A stretch of 64,000 nucleotides of DNA from JALOLV01 sp046295175 (GCA_046295175.1 JBKBNY010000015.1:47689-111688), one strand, 5' to 3'. Numbered from the stretch's first letter, positions 24,775 to 34,386 are shown. Notes: generated by a model from the sequence alone, not told the origin. Numbers and translations: made by a program.

Positions 24775-27750
24775 CTACAAAACGTTTGAAAGTTTATGAG
24801 GAATTTTACCAACTAAACGGATATATGTACCTCGGGGTTGCATCCGCTCAACAGCGAGTTGACAATTTATTTTGTTGGCACGTCTCTGCATATTGCCGAT
24901 TCCTTTTTGAGCAGAGCTATTTGGTTCAGAATTTATACCGACTCCATCGTCTTCGAGTGTGAAGCTAAATGAATCATTTTCGATTTCATAATCAAAATAA
25001 ACATGGCGACTTTTTGAATGTTTGAGTGCGTTGGTCATGGCTTCTTTGAAAATCATAATTACCTGAATACTCCAACCAGCAGGTAGAACTTTATCGGCAA
25101 AATCATCGGATATTTCACGTTTTACCAAAAACTCAATGTCGGTATATTGAAAAAGTTTTTCACCAAAATCTTTGATGTACATAATCAGTTCGTTGAGGCG
25201 ATTGCTTTCGGGGTCTATCGTCCAGATAAAATCTTTGGTATCGGTGTAGAGTTTTCTGGCGTTATTTTCAATATCGCTTACAATCTTTCGGTTTTCGTTA
25301 CCGGCGTTCATTTTGAGCATCAAAACACTTGATTGAGTCGTGATAGCTGCCAAGCGATTGCCCAATTCGTCATGAAAATCTTGTGCAATTTGTTTTCTCA
25401 CCTCCGACTCCGCCTCTTGTTTGAGCCTTTCGAGTGTAAGGGCCTCTTTGGTGCGATAACTCGCATAAACCCTCTGCGATATAAAAACCAAGGATATAAC
25501 ACTCAGAACCGAAGCCAAACTAAACCACCAAGTTCGCCAAAACGGAGGCTGAATGACAAACTCGTATTTCGTCACTTCGTTGCTCCACTTTTTCGGATTG
25601 GTACTTGCTCTGACCACCAGAGTGTATTTTCCTTCGGGTAGATTGGTGTAAATTGCCTCGGTTTTGGGTGTTGTCAAAGACCAATCTCTATCAAAACCTT
25701 CGAGTTTGTATTGATAAACTACCTCTTTGGGATTACGATGATAAATGCCAATGTATTTAAACGTGAGGTTATTCTGATAATAAGGCAAAACCAAATTTTG
25801 GTAAACTTTATGCCAAGGGTCTTCGGCCTGAGCAAATTGTTTTAGGCTTCTTTCACTGGTGAGTAATTTTACCTCAGTTAATTGTACTTTTACAGGATTC
25901 GGGTCTTCAAAATCTCTTTCGGAATGGTACTGAAAAGCCCCCATGATGGTCCCGACCCAAAGATTGCCTTTTTCATCAAAAGTTACCGAAGATTCGTTGG
26001 TTTCAATACCCACCAGCCCTTTACTTTCGGAGTAATGCTTGATTTCGGCGATGGCCCAGTTTTTATCAAATTGTACAAAATCTAAACCTTTTTCGGTACC
26101 TACCCAAAGGCTGTTGTTTTCGCCAAGAATTAGGTTGTAAATTAGGTTTGAAGAAAGCCCATGTTTTTTTGTGAAATTGTATTTTTTCTTGGTCGATAGA
26201 TTAAAAGCCGTTATACCTTCTTCCATATCTCCCCAAAACAACATTTTGCTTTTTGGGTCATAAATCGCACTTGTTATGCGTAAATACTCCCATTTTGGTA
26301 TTTCTTTAAGGTCATAAATCTTGTAGTCTTTTATGAGATTTGCCCCTGTAAATGTGAAGGCAATAATTGTATTTTTATCAATCTTCAATAACTTCGGAAC
26401 TTGATTATTATGTAGCCCATCCTCTTTCGAGAATCGCCTAAATTTTTTGCCATCGTACAAGAAAATACCCCAAAAAGTCCCAAACCAAATATCGTCTCCA
26501 TCACCTTCGATGATGGATGTTACCGATGTCTCAGAACCGATTTCTTTGTTGGTGAATATCTTTATTCGGTCGTTTTTATCAAATCTTACAACACCGCAAC
26601 CACTCAAACCAAACCATTTGTTTCCTTTCTTATCGAGCATCGATGCCGAGATTCCGTTGCAGAGTAATCCGTTTGATGTATTGTATTTTTTTGATATTTT
26701 ACGGCCATCCCAAACGTTTATACCGTAGTTAAATGTTCCCAACCAAAGATGCCCCTTACCGTCTGGAAGAATCTTACTTACAACACTCTCGCTCAAGCCC
26801 GACTGCCTACTGATAGACGTAAACGGCGGGTTGGTAAATTTGTAGGCTCCGTCGCCGTCGGTTGCAAACCAGATTACCCCTTTTGAATCTTCATAAATTC
26901 TACTGACCAATGCCCCTGTAAATCCATTTTGGACATTGAAATCGGTAATAACGCCGTTGGCCGAGATTCGCATTGCACCTTCCATCATACCAACCCAAAT
27001 ATCGTTGTTTCGGGTTTGAGTTATGCTTATTGTCTGACGGTCGCAAATCTTTTCTAAATCTTGCTCAGTTAGTTGCGGTTTAATGTTTTTTACTTTGTAA
27101 AGTCCTTTTATCGAAGGCAACCAAAGTGTGTTGTTTTTATCAATAAAAAATGACTTACTACTAAAACCTTTGGGTAGTTTGGTTATTGTAAATAGTTTAT
27201 TATCAGTGAATTTATAGATATTTCCTTCCCAGTCCGAGAAATGAACTTGGTTTTGGCTATCTATGGTTGCAAATTCTATCGAGGGTTTCGAGAGGTCATT
27301 CGGCTTGATTTCAAACAAGTCGTTTCCCCGCACCTTTCCGATTCCATTTTTGTCAAAAATTAAATAAATTTCATTCTTTTTATCGGATAACAACTGCCTG
27401 ACCATTCTATCTTTTCGAGTCAGATTTTTGAATGTTTTTCCATCAAAAAGGCAAAATCCCCGATATGTACCAATGAGTATTTGTTGTTTTGTATTGATTC
27501 GGATATTGGCTAAATTATTGGAAGGCAAACCATCTTCTTTGCGATAAGTTTTGAAGTTAATACCATCAAAACGGCTTAGTCCGCCGCCTTTAGTTGACAT
27601 CCAAATATACCCAAATTGGTCTTCGATAATATCACTAACCTGCGATTGCCCCAACCCGTTGTGGATTCCGTAATGTTCAAAATGATAGACTTGTGCCACA
27701 GCCAAGCGGCACATTAAAAGTATGATTATGAGTAAGTTACGTCTTTTCAA
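24775..27750 (-). CDS. Propeller sensor histidine kinase (HisKA_3 type)
   Basis: This 991-residue membrane kinase has a signal peptide or helix (NLLIIILLMCRLAVAQ), about 14 regulator-propeller repeats (for example YIWMSTKGGGLSRFDGINFK near residue 48 and DIWFGTFWGIFLYDGKKFR), a Y_Y_Y domain (YKLEGFDRDWSLTTPKTEAI), a transmembrane helix (WWFSLASVLSVISLVFIS), the HisKA_3 dimerisation region with phospho-His in QDFHDELGNRLAAI, and a HATPase domain (EDDGVGINSE, then KGIGNMQRRA). It senses a periplasmic ligand and passes phosphate to the adjacent NarL-type regulator. It is not a one-protein hybrid, since it lacks a receiver and AraC domain. The ligand is unknown. Confidence 0.95.
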   Translation of the reverse strand: MKRRNLLIIILLMCRLAVAQVYHFEHYGIHNGLGQSQVSDIIEDQFGYIWMSTKGGGLSRFDGINFKTYRKEDGLPSNNLANIRINTKQQILIGTYRGFCLFDGKTFKNLTRKDRMVRQLLSDKKNEIYLIFDKNGIGKVRGNDLFEIKPNDLSKPSIEFATIDSQNQVHFSDWEGNIYKFTDNKLFTITKLPKGFSSKSFFIDKNNTLWLPSIKGLYKVKNIKPQLTEQDLEKICDRQTISITQTRNNDIWVGMMEGAMRISANGVITDFNVQNGFTGALVSRIYEDSKGVIWFATDGDGAYKFTNPPFTSISRQSGLSESVVSKILPDGKGHLWLGTFNYGINVWDGRKISKKYNTSNGLLCNGISASMLDKKGNKWFGLSGCGVVRFDKNDRIKIFTNKEIGSETSVTSIIEGDGDDIWFGTFWGIFLYDGKKFRRFSKEDGLHNNQVPKLLKIDKNTIIAFTFTGANLIKDYKIYDLKEIPKWEYLRITSAIYDPKSKMLFWGDMEEGITAFNLSTKKKYNFTKKHGLSSNLIYNLILGENNSLWVGTEKGLDFVQFDKNWAIAEIKHYSESKGLVGIETNESSVTFDEKGNLWVGTIMGAFQYHSERDFEDPNPVKVQLTEVKLLTSERSLKQFAQAEDPWHKVYQNLVLPYYQNNLTFKYIGIYHRNPKEVVYQYKLEGFDRDWSLTTPKTEAIYTNLPEGKYTLVVRASTNPKKWSNEVTKYEFVIQPPFWRTWWFSLASVLSVISLVFISQRVYASYRTKEALTLERLKQEAESEVRKQIAQDFHDELGNRLAAITTQSSVLMLKMNAGNENRKIVSDIENNARKLYTDTKDFIWTIDPESNRLNELIMYIKDFGEKLFQYTDIEFLVKREISDDFADKVLPAGWSIQVIMIFKEAMTNALKHSKSRHVYFDYEIENDSFSFTLEDDGVGINSEPNSSAQKGIGNMQRRANKINCQLAVERMQPRGTYIRLVGKIPHKLSNVL

Positions 27751-27907
27751 TTGGGGGAATTAGAGTAAAAAAATATTTTTCAAAATTGGGTATAAATAAT
27801 GATTTTACAATCCCCCAAAAGTCGTTATTTTCATTAACGAATCTTTTTTTGTAGATTGATGTTATGATAATGTATGTAGGTACATATATTTTAAAATTCA
27901 TAAACTT

Positions 27908-28789
27908 ATGAATCGCAAAGAATTCCTGCTTTCGATGGCGGCTTTACCTTTAACGAGCAATAACATGAACTTATCAGAACTCAAAAATATAACCGATGCC
28001 TTGCCAAAATCGGAGCAAATGCCTGTTTTGTTTATTGGTCATGGCTCACCGATGAATGCCATAAATGATAATAATTTTACGAAGCATTTGCATAAAATTG
28101 CCCGTGATTTTGAAAAACCAAAGGCTATTTTGGTGATTTCGGCACATTGGCTTACCATGCGGAATACTTATGTTTCGGTCAATCCATCGCCAAAAACGAT
28201 TTATGATTTTGGAGGTTTCCCAGATGCACTTTATAAAGTTAAGTACGAACCAAAAGGAAGCCCCGAAATGGCTCGTGAGGTAATAAAAGAGGTAAAAAGT
28301 ATTGGGATTATTGAAGAACATGAAATGGGTCTCGACCACGGAGCTTGGACGGTTCTGCGTCATATTTACCCTGATGCTGATATTCCAACTTTTCAGATGA
28401 GTATTGATTATTCAAAACCACCTAAATTTCACTATGAATTGGCAAAAGAATTAAAAAATCTTCGCAGCAAAGGAGTTTTGATTTTGGGAAGTGGCAATGT
28501 AGTGCATAATCTGAGGCAGTTGAATTGGAGAGACCCTAACGGAAAACCATTCGATTGGGCTTTGGAATTCGACTCGTTTGTGAAAAGTAAAATTGATAAT
28601 AGAAACTTCGCCGAATTGGCTGATTTTCAGCAACTCAGCAGCGTAAGCCAGTTGGCACATCCATCCTACGACCATTATTTGCCAGTTTTGTACACAGCAG
28701 GATTGATTGGCGAGAAAGACCCAATTAAATATACTTATGAAGGAATCGAAATGGGAAGTATCAGCATGAGATGTTTTCAGGCAGGTTGA
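27908..28789 (+). CDS. ygiD: YgiD/LigB-type extradiol dioxygenase
   Basis: This 293-residue protein is of the LigB-class 4,5-DOPA extradiol dioxygenase family. Metal and substrate histidines are recognisable: GHGSPM (about residue 45), SAHWLT (about 78), GSGNVVHNLR (about 198) and HPSYDHYLPV (about 255). The reaction opens catechol rings by extradiol cleavage with a bound metal ion. The N-terminus (NRKEFLLSMAALPL) looks like a twin-arginine leader with RK in place of RR, but it could also be cytoplasmic. It is divergent from the sensor kinase over a 157-nt gap. Confidence 0.9.
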   Translation: MNRKEFLLSMAALPLTSNNMNLSELKNITDALPKSEQMPVLFIGHGSPMNAINDNNFTKHLHKIARDFEKPKAILVISAHWLTMRNTYVSVNPSPKTIYDFGGFPDALYKVKYEPKGSPEMAREVIKEVKSIGIIEEHEMGLDHGAWTVLRHIYPDADIPTFQMSIDYSKPPKFHYELAKELKNLRSKGVLILGSGNVVHNLRQLNWRDPNGKPFDWALEFDSFVKSKIDNRNFAELADFQQLSSVSQLAHPSYDHYLPVLYTAGLIGEKDPIKYTYEGIEMGSISMRCFQAG

Positions 28790-28837
28790 TTTTGGAAGGA
28801 ATTTAATTAAATTTGTTTTGTAAAAAGTTCGAATGAT

Positions 28838-29390
28838 ATGTCGGCAGCAATAAAATATGTTAGCCAAGAAGAATATCTCACAATATAACGTAGTTCCTTA
28901 GAAAAACACGAATATTATCGAGGTGAAATAACTATTCTTACAAATGCAACTCAAAATTATTGCCGAATCAAAGACAATTTATCAGGTGAAATAGGCATTC
29001 ATCTAAAACGAAAACGTTGTCAGCATTTTATGAGTGATATGCGGGTGCATATTCCCAAAGATGAATTCTACACTTATCCTGACTTAGTAATTGTTTGTGT
29101 AAAAATAGAAGTACTTGATAATCAATAAGATACGCTACTTAATCCATCTGTAATTGTAGAGGTTTTGTCGAAGGGAACGGCTGATTATGACCGTGCCGAA
29201 AAATTTGAGAGGTATCGCTCGATTGAGAGTTTTCAAGAATATATTTTGGTTGATTCTCGAAGAATTAGAATAGAAGTTTGGCGAAAAAACGAGCAAACTT
29301 GAAGATAAAGTCGAAATACAAACAATAGAACATAGTATCTTAATCGAAGATATTTATGCACAAACTGTTGGACTTCTTCATGTAAGTTGA
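28838..29390 (+). pseudogene. Decayed Uma2-family gene
   Basis: Translation from ATG 28838 gives a clear Uma2 protein broken by three in-frame stops: TAA at 28886 (after 16 codons), TAA at 29126 and TGA at 29300. Around them lie typical Uma2 blocks: SLEKHEYYRGEITI, CQHFMSDMRVHIPKDEFYTY, YPDLVIV, SVIVEVLSKGTADYDRAEKF, SFQEYILVDSR. After the third stop the frame shifts and continues as LEDKVEIQTIEHSILIEDIY to a stop at 29388. So at least four lesions are present. It is a relic of a gene like 18484-19110, probably no longer translated. Confidence 0.9.
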
Positions 29391-29398
29391 TAGTTTTG
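29368..29398 (+). promoter_or_regulatory. Promoter of the Gfo/Idh/MocA oxidoreductase gene
   Basis: TTG (29368-29370), 20 nt and TAGTTTTG (29391-29398) fit the Bacteroidota consensus. It overlaps the end of the Uma2 pseudogene. Just downstream, TTGGTGAAAC and GTTTCAACCAA form an imperfect palindrome up to the ATG at 29422, a possible operator or leader hairpin. Confidence 0.7.
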
Positions 29399-29421
29399 GT
29401 GAAACTAACCTGTTTCAACCA

Positions 29422-30846
29422 ATGACTTCTAAAAATCAACAATCACGACGTTCTTTCATACAAAATAGCCTCTTAGCATCGGCAGGTGTTATGATTGTAC
29501 CACGACACGTGCTGGGTGGTAAAGGCTACGTTTCGCCGAGCGATAAACTCAATATTGCAGCGATAGGTTGCGGCGGCAAAGGCGATGTAAATATTTCTTT
29601 ATCATTCAATAAAGGAAGCGATAATATCGTGGCTCTTTGCGATGTAGATGACCGCCAGTCTAAAAAATTCCGTGGACAATTTCCGAATGCTCCGTATTAT
29701 AGAGATTACAGAAAAATGCTCGAAGTCGAGCAAAAAAATATTGATGCGGTGATTGTCTCGACCCCTGACCACATGCACTATCCGATTGCAATGGCTGCCA
29801 TGGATTTAGGAAAGCACGTTTATGTCGAGAAACCATTGACCCACGATATTTGGGAAGCTCGCAAAATGACCGAGAAAGCCCGTGAGAAAAAGGTTGTTAC
29901 CCAAATGGGAAACCAAGGTTCGAGCGGAAAATGGACAAGAATTACCGAAGGAATCATTCAATCTGGGATGATAGGAGAGGTGCATACCGTTGAGGTTTGG
30001 ACCAACCGACCTGTTTGGCCACAGGGCGTTCGCTCGCCAAAAGATAAAGGCGAAACACAACCAATACCGAGTGAAATAGATTGGGGTTTGTGGCTCGGAA
30101 CTGCCCCGTACCGCGATTACCACGAAGCGTATATGCCTTTCCGTTGGAGAGGATACTGGGATTTTGGTACTGGTGCTTTGGGCGATATGGGTTGCCATTT
30201 TATGGATGTACCGTTTAGGGCATTGAAATTAGGGTATCCGACTTCGGTTGAATGCTCAGTTGGGCAAGTTTATGCCGATTTCTTCAAAGAAGCACATTAC
30301 GATGATGTTTGTCCGCCATCTTCGGCAATTCATCTTAAATTCCCGAATCCAAAAGGAAAGAAATACAAAGAAATCAGCCTTTCGTGGTACGATGGCGGAA
30401 TCCGTCCGAAACTTCCTGATGGTTGCGATTACGATAAAGTCTTTGCTAATATCGACGGCGGAATTTTGTTTACTGGTACAAAGGGTATTTTGGCTGCCGA
30501 ATTATTCGGAAATAACCCTAAGTTATTTCCAACGGCGAAGTTTGAGAACGTAAAATTGCCCGAGCCAGTTCGTCCTTACGTAGAAAATGATACCGTTGGG
30601 CATCAGCAACAATGGGTGAAGGCGTGTAAATCAGGATTTGGAACTTACACAAGTTCGGGCTTTGATGAGGCAGGTCCATTGACCGAAATCGTTTTGATGG
30701 GTAATCTGGCCGTTCGCTCATTTTTGTATCGTGAGAATAACAAATTTGTAGGCCGTAAAAAACTATTCTGGGATGGCGAAAACATGAAGATTACGAATTT
30801 TGACCCTGCGAATGCTTTTGTAAAACGAGATTACAGAGGGTATTAA
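29422..30846 (+). CDS. Gfo/Idh/MocA-family oxidoreductase, Tat-exported
   Basis: This 474-residue protein has a twin-arginine signal (QSRRSFIQNSLLASAGVMIV), a Rossmann NAD(P)-binding motif (AAIGCGGKGDVN, about residue 45), the family EKPL block (HVYVEKPLTHDIWEARKM, about 130) with the conserved Lys, and a C-terminal substrate domain (GYWDFGTGALGDMGCHFMDV). Members oxidise or reduce sugars, inositols or sugar acids. Tat export indicates it is folded with cofactor in the cytoplasm and works in the periplasm. It is followed by a NamZ-type gene after 108 nt with palindromes. The substrate is not predictable from sequence alone. Confidence 0.93.
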   Translation: MTSKNQQSRRSFIQNSLLASAGVMIVPRHVLGGKGYVSPSDKLNIAAIGCGGKGDVNISLSFNKGSDNIVALCDVDDRQSKKFRGQFPNAPYYRDYRKMLEVEQKNIDAVIVSTPDHMHYPIAMAAMDLGKHVYVEKPLTHDIWEARKMTEKAREKKVVTQMGNQGSSGKWTRITEGIIQSGMIGEVHTVEVWTNRPVWPQGVRSPKDKGETQPIPSEIDWGLWLGTAPYRDYHEAYMPFRWRGYWDFGTGALGDMGCHFMDVPFRALKLGYPTSVECSVGQVYADFFKEAHYDDVCPPSSAIHLKFPNPKGKKYKEISLSWYDGGIRPKLPDGCDYDKVFANIDGGILFTGTKGILAAELFGNNPKLFPTAKFENVKLPEPVRPYVENDTVGHQQQWVKACKSGFGTYTSSGFDEAGPLTEIVLMGNLAVRSFLYRENNKFVGRKKLFWDGENMKITNFDPANAFVKRDYRGY

Positions 30847-30873
30847 TTTTTGGCTGGAAGCCTGTTAATAGTC

Positions 30874-30911
30874 GTCGCTCGGCCAGAACCGAGCGACTTC
30901 GATTTTAATCG
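30874..30911. repeat. Double palindrome between the oxidoreductase and NamZ-type genes
   Basis: GTCGCTCGG (30874-30882) pairs with CCGAGCGAC (30889-30897), followed at once by CGATTTTAATCG (30900-30911). It has the same two-hairpin layout as 11431-11478 and 13356-13416. It argues against a TTG start at 30850, which would place the palindromes inside the coding region. Confidence 0.6.
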
Positions 30912-30954
30912 GAAACCATCGCAAAATCCCCAAATCATTAACAAACAATCATTT

Positions 30955-32181
30955 ATGAAAACCTATTTTGGGCAAATCGCCCTTACATTATTAATTACGG
31001 CTTGTAGCTTTTCATCGTTCAAAAATGTAAATGACGATTCTTCACAAAAACAAAACACAATCTTAACGGGTGCCGACCAAACCGATAAATATTTACCACT
31101 GCTTAAAGACAAAAGAGTCGGAATTTTGGCGAATCCAACGACTGTGATTGGCTCGAAACATTTGGTTGATAGCCTATTGGCAAGAGGAGTTAAGATTGTA
31201 AAAATATTTGGCCCCGAACACGGTTTTAGAGGCAATGCCAGCAACGGAGCAAAAGTGAATGACGAAAAAGACCCAGCAACGGGCATTGATATTATTTCTC
31301 TTTATGGTAAAAAACGTAAGCCTTCGGCCGAAGACTTAGCCAATGTCGATATAATGATTTTTGATATTCAGGATGTTGGATGCCGTTTTTACACCTACAT
31401 CAATGTTTTGCGAGATGTGATGGAAGGATGTGCCGAAAATAACAAAGAATTGCTGATTCTTGACCGTCCAAACCCGAATGGATATTTGGTTGATGGACCA
31501 ATATTAGACATGAAATTCAAATCTGGAATTGGGCAGTTTCCGATTCCGATTGCTCACGGGATGACTATTGGCGAATTTGCACAAATGATTAATGGTGAAA
31601 AGTGGCTTCCTGATGGTAAGCAATGCAAGATTCGGGTGATTCCAGTAAAAAATTATAAGCACGATATGGCGTATGTTTTGCCAGTAAAACCATCACCAAA
31701 CCTCAATACACCACAAAGTATCTTGCTTTATCCTTCGACTTGTTTGTTTGAAGGCACTGTATTAAATCACGGACGTGGAACCTACTCCGCATTTACGATT
31801 TTGGGTAGTCCGCTTCTCAAAGGCAAATACGAATTCTCATATACTCCCGTGAGTATTCCAGGTATGAGCGAAAGCCCATTGCACATGAATCAGGTTTGTT
31901 ATGGCTTAGATTTGCGAAATTACGATACTTCATTGCTTCGAAAATCGAAGCGAGTAAATATTCAGTGGATGATTGATTTGTACAATGCGTATCCTGAAAA
32001 AGAGAAGTTTTTCGATAGAAGCATGAGCAAACAGATTGGGAATATTGATTTTTTGGCGGGTAATGATATTTTCAAAAAGCAAATTGCCGAAGGTAAAACC
32101 GTCAAAGAAATCCAAGATTCTTGGGAACCAAAGCTATCAGAATACAAAACCATGCGTAAGAAATATTTGATATATCCTTAA
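30955..32181 (+). CDS. namZ: NamZ-type exo-beta-N-acetylmuramidase (DUF1343), lipoprotein
   Basis: The chosen ATG at 30955 gives 408 residues with a lipoprotein signal (MKTYFGQIALTLLITAC, Cys 17); an upstream in-frame TTG would add 35 residues that read through palindromes. DUF1343/NamZ blocks are clear: GILANPTTVIG, FGPEHGFRGNA, MIFDIQDVGCRFYTYI, LDRPNPNGYLVDGP, CLFEGTVLNHGRGT. NamZ enzymes (EC 3.2.1.92) remove terminal N-acetylmuramic acid from peptidoglycan fragments, a known activity in Bacteroidota that lack MurNAc synthesis or recycle walls. Periplasmic or outer-membrane location is expected. A terminator follows. Confidence 0.92.
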   Translation: MKTYFGQIALTLLITACSFSSFKNVNDDSSQKQNTILTGADQTDKYLPLLKDKRVGILANPTTVIGSKHLVDSLLARGVKIVKIFGPEHGFRGNASNGAKVNDEKDPATGIDIISLYGKKRKPSAEDLANVDIMIFDIQDVGCRFYTYINVLRDVMEGCAENNKELLILDRPNPNGYLVDGPILDMKFKSGIGQFPIPIAHGMTIGEFAQMINGEKWLPDGKQCKIRVIPVKNYKHDMAYVLPVKPSPNLNTPQSILLYPSTCLFEGTVLNHGRGTYSAFTILGSPLLKGKYEFSYTPVSIPGMSESPLHMNQVCYGLDLRNYDTSLLRKSKRVNIQWMIDLYNAYPEKEKFFDRSMSKQIGNIDFLAGNDIFKKQIAEGKTVKEIQDSWEPKLSEYKTMRKKYLIYP

Positions 32182-32204
32182 TATTCCACAATTCCATTCT
32201 CAAG

Positions 32205-32242
32205 CCCCCGATGTCATTCTTGCATCGGGGGTTTTGTTTTTT
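32205..32242 (+). terminator. Terminator after namZ
   Basis: CCCCCGATG (32205-32213) and CATCGGGGG (32223-32231) form a perfect 9-bp stem followed by TTTTGTTTTTT. Confidence 0.9.
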
Positions 32243-32323
32243 ATCCATCAATTTTTCGCCTTGGGTCAAATAATCTTTCGACCAATCATCTAATTCTTGA
32301 ATTTTCTTCGATTTCTGCTGCTT

Positions 32324-32331
32324 TAACTTTG
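32324..32331 (+). promoter_or_regulatory. Probable -7 element of the PspA-TerD operon
   Basis: TAACTTTG (32324-32331) matches TAnnTTTG and lies 21 nt before the ATG of the PspA gene. A TTG at 32297 is 24 nt away, slightly longer than the normal spacing, so the -33 box is uncertain. Confidence 0.45.
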
Positions 32332-32352
32332 AGTCAATAAAAGAAATGATTC

Positions 32353-33144
32353 ATGTGGACAACTTTACTGAAAAGAATACTCAATATTGGCAAGGCTCAA
32401 ACCTACGTAGCCATTGAAAGAATCGAAGACCCTGTAAAGATGATGAGCTTGGCAGTAACCGAACTCGACGATTCTATTGGTAAATTGTCAAAATCGATTG
32501 CGGTTGCAATGGCAAGCCAAAAGAAACTCGAAAAAGACCACGAGCAGTTTAGGCTGGAGGCTATTTCGTGGTATCAGAAAGCGACAATTGCTATGCAAAA
32601 CGGTAGAGAGGATTTCGCAAAACAGGCATTGACTCAGAAAACGCTATCGGAGCGAAAGATGACCGAATATCAGTTTTTGGCCCAAAATGCAGCGAGGACC
32701 GTCGAGCAATTGAATGAACAATTAGCCGATTATCGACTCAAACTCGAAGAAGCCCGAACTAAGCAAAGTATTTATGCCGCAAAGGCCGAAACTGCCAAAA
32801 CCCAAAAGAAGATTGCAGAGTCCTTGGGCGGAATGAACACCAGTGCATTGGCCAATATGGAAAGATATGAGAAGAAAATCGACCAGTGGGTCAATGAAGC
32901 CGAGAGTCTTAGGTTAGTCGCTGATTCAACTGGCTCGTTCGAACGAGATTTGAAAGAAATGGAGACCGATTTGCTGGTAAAAAGCGATTTTGAAAAACTC
33001 AAAAGTCAACTCAAATCGCAGAACCCAGATGAAGCAAAATTGAATGAGATTCAGAAGAAATTTGAAGAAATGAATTCGCCAAAAGCGATTCCGGAAAACA
33101 AACAAAATATTGATAAACTATTAAACGATTTTTTTAACAAATAA
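32353..33144 (+). CDS. pspA: PspA/IM30-family protein
   Basis: This 263-residue PspA/Vipp1 family protein (WTTLLKRILNIGKAQTYVAI, then RIEDPVKMMSLAVTELDDSI) is predicted to be long coiled-coil helices over most of its length. PspA binds stressed inner membranes and forms ESCRT-III-like assemblies. The TerD gene begins 4 nt after its stop, so the three genes 32353-34323 form an operon. The pairing with TerD suggests envelope-stress or toxic-oxyanion response. No PspB, PspC or PspF regulators are present. Confidence 0.92.
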   Translation: MWTTLLKRILNIGKAQTYVAIERIEDPVKMMSLAVTELDDSIGKLSKSIAVAMASQKKLEKDHEQFRLEAISWYQKATIAMQNGREDFAKQALTQKTLSERKMTEYQFLAQNAARTVEQLNEQLADYRLKLEEARTKQSIYAAKAETAKTQKKIAESLGGMNTSALANMERYEKKIDQWVNEAESLRLVADSTGSFERDLKEMETDLLVKSDFEKLKSQLKSQNPDEAKLNEIQKKFEEMNSPKAIPENKQNIDKLLNDFFNK

Positions 33145-33148
33145 AACT

Positions 33149-33706
33149 ATGTCAATCAATTTACGCAAAGGAGGCTCAATAAACCTCACCAAAGAAATGA
33201 CCAAACTCAACAAAGTGATGATTGGGTTAGGTTGGGAAAAAACAACCATGAATATCGACCTCGATGCCTCAGTTTTTGTGTTAGGGAGTAGCCGAAAATT
33301 ACTTTCAGACGAATATTTTGTGTTTTATAATAATCTGAAATCGCCCGACGGAGCCGTTCAACATACAGGCGATAATCGTACGGGGTCGCTCGATGATGAC
33401 GATGAGGTAATCTTGGCAAATCTCGAAACTATTAATCCAAATGCTAACGAATTGCTCGTTTGTGTTTCGATTCACGATGCAATCAACCGAAATCATAATT
33501 TTGGACTTTTGCAGGATGCCTACATTCGTATTGTAGATGTAGAAACCAAAAAAGAAATCTTGAAATATGATTTAGATACCTCTCACTTTATGGACAATGC
33601 CGTTGTCTTTGCCCAGATTAAGAAATCGGGTAGCGAATGGTACTTTCATGCCAATTCACATGGCTCAGTGACCGAATTGCAAGGAATCGTAGATATGTAT
33701 GCCTAA
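33149..33706 (+). CDS. terD: TerD-family protein (copy 1)
   Basis: This 185-residue TerD-domain protein has the two calcium-binding regions NIDLDASVFVLG (about residue 31) and SPDGAVQHTGDNRTG (about 69), each with the Asp-rich loops of the family, and a C-terminal TerD-like edge (GSEWYFHANSH). Members occur in tellurite resistance and stress loci (TerD, TerE, CABP). It follows PspA by 4 nt and precedes the second TerD protein by 11 nt. No TerB, TerC or TerF genes are nearby. Confidence 0.93.
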   Translation: MSINLRKGGSINLTKEMTKLNKVMIGLGWEKTTMNIDLDASVFVLGSSRKLLSDEYFVFYNNLKSPDGAVQHTGDNRTGSLDDDDEVILANLETINPNANELLVCVSIHDAINRNHNFGLLQDAYIRIVDVETKKEILKYDLDTSHFMDNAVVFAQIKKSGSEWYFHANSHGSVTELQGIVDMYA

Positions 33707-33717
33707 CCAAATAAATA

Positions 33718-34323
33718 ATGATAAATCTTACTAAAAATTCACGAATTTCATTAGAAAAAAACGGTATTGAACTCAAACAAATAACAGTAGGTTTAGATTG
33801 GGGAGCGATTCAGCGAAAATCTTTTTTTGGTTTGCTCAATGATAGCATAAGCGTCGATTTGGATGGCTCAGTTAGTCTATTTGATAAAAATAAAAGAGAA
33901 ATCGATACTGTTTATTACCACAATCTGGTATCGAGAGATGGAGCAATCAAACACAGCGGAGACGACCGAATCGGCGATATATCGAGCGATGCAAAAGACA
34001 ACGAAGTAATCAGTATCAATCTCGAAAATATCAGCCTCGAAGTTGATACTATTTTCTTTTATCTGAATTCATACAAGCAACAAGATTTTGCGACAATTCC
34101 GTATGCTAAAATTAGGATAATCGAAGGGCTGCACCATAACCCAAAACAGGTTTTTGCGAGTTTTAATTTAGCCTCCGACGAAACTTATCGGGGGTATGTT
34201 TCGATGATTATGGCAAAGCTTAAGAGAGTAGGAAATCGTTGGGAATTTACCGCTTTAGGAGAACCAATATCTGCCCGAACAATTACCGAGACTATTGTAC
34301 AAATTCAGCAAGAGTTTTTGTAA
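33718..34323 (+). CDS. TerD-family protein (copy 2, divergent)
   Basis: This 201-residue TerD-like protein has SVDLDGSVSLFDK and SRDGAIKHSGDDRIG at the calcium sites, with extra inserts (residues about 30-45 and 85-95) compared with copy 1. It lies third in the PspA-TerD-TerD operon, 11 nt after copy 1. Divergence between the copies suggests they form a heteromeric or specialised pair rather than a recent duplicate. It is cytoplasmic; the function in this organism is inferred. Confidence 0.88.
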   Translation: MINLTKNSRISLEKNGIELKQITVGLDWGAIQRKSFFGLLNDSISVDLDGSVSLFDKNKREIDTVYYHNLVSRDGAIKHSGDDRIGDISSDAKDNEVISINLENISLEVDTIFFYLNSYKQQDFATIPYAKIRIIEGLHHNPKQVFASFNLASDETYRGYVSMIMAKLKRVGNRWEFTALGEPISARTITETIVQIQQEFL

Positions 34324-34386
34324 TTGTAGGTTGAAATTGAATACATCATAGAAAATTCCAATCTGAATTCTAAAACTATATTACTC

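Noticed and set aside
30850..30954. Longer N-terminus for the NamZ-type gene from TTG 30850
   Set aside because: It would be translated through two palindromes and hide the lipoprotein signal; ATG 30955 gives a proper lipobox.
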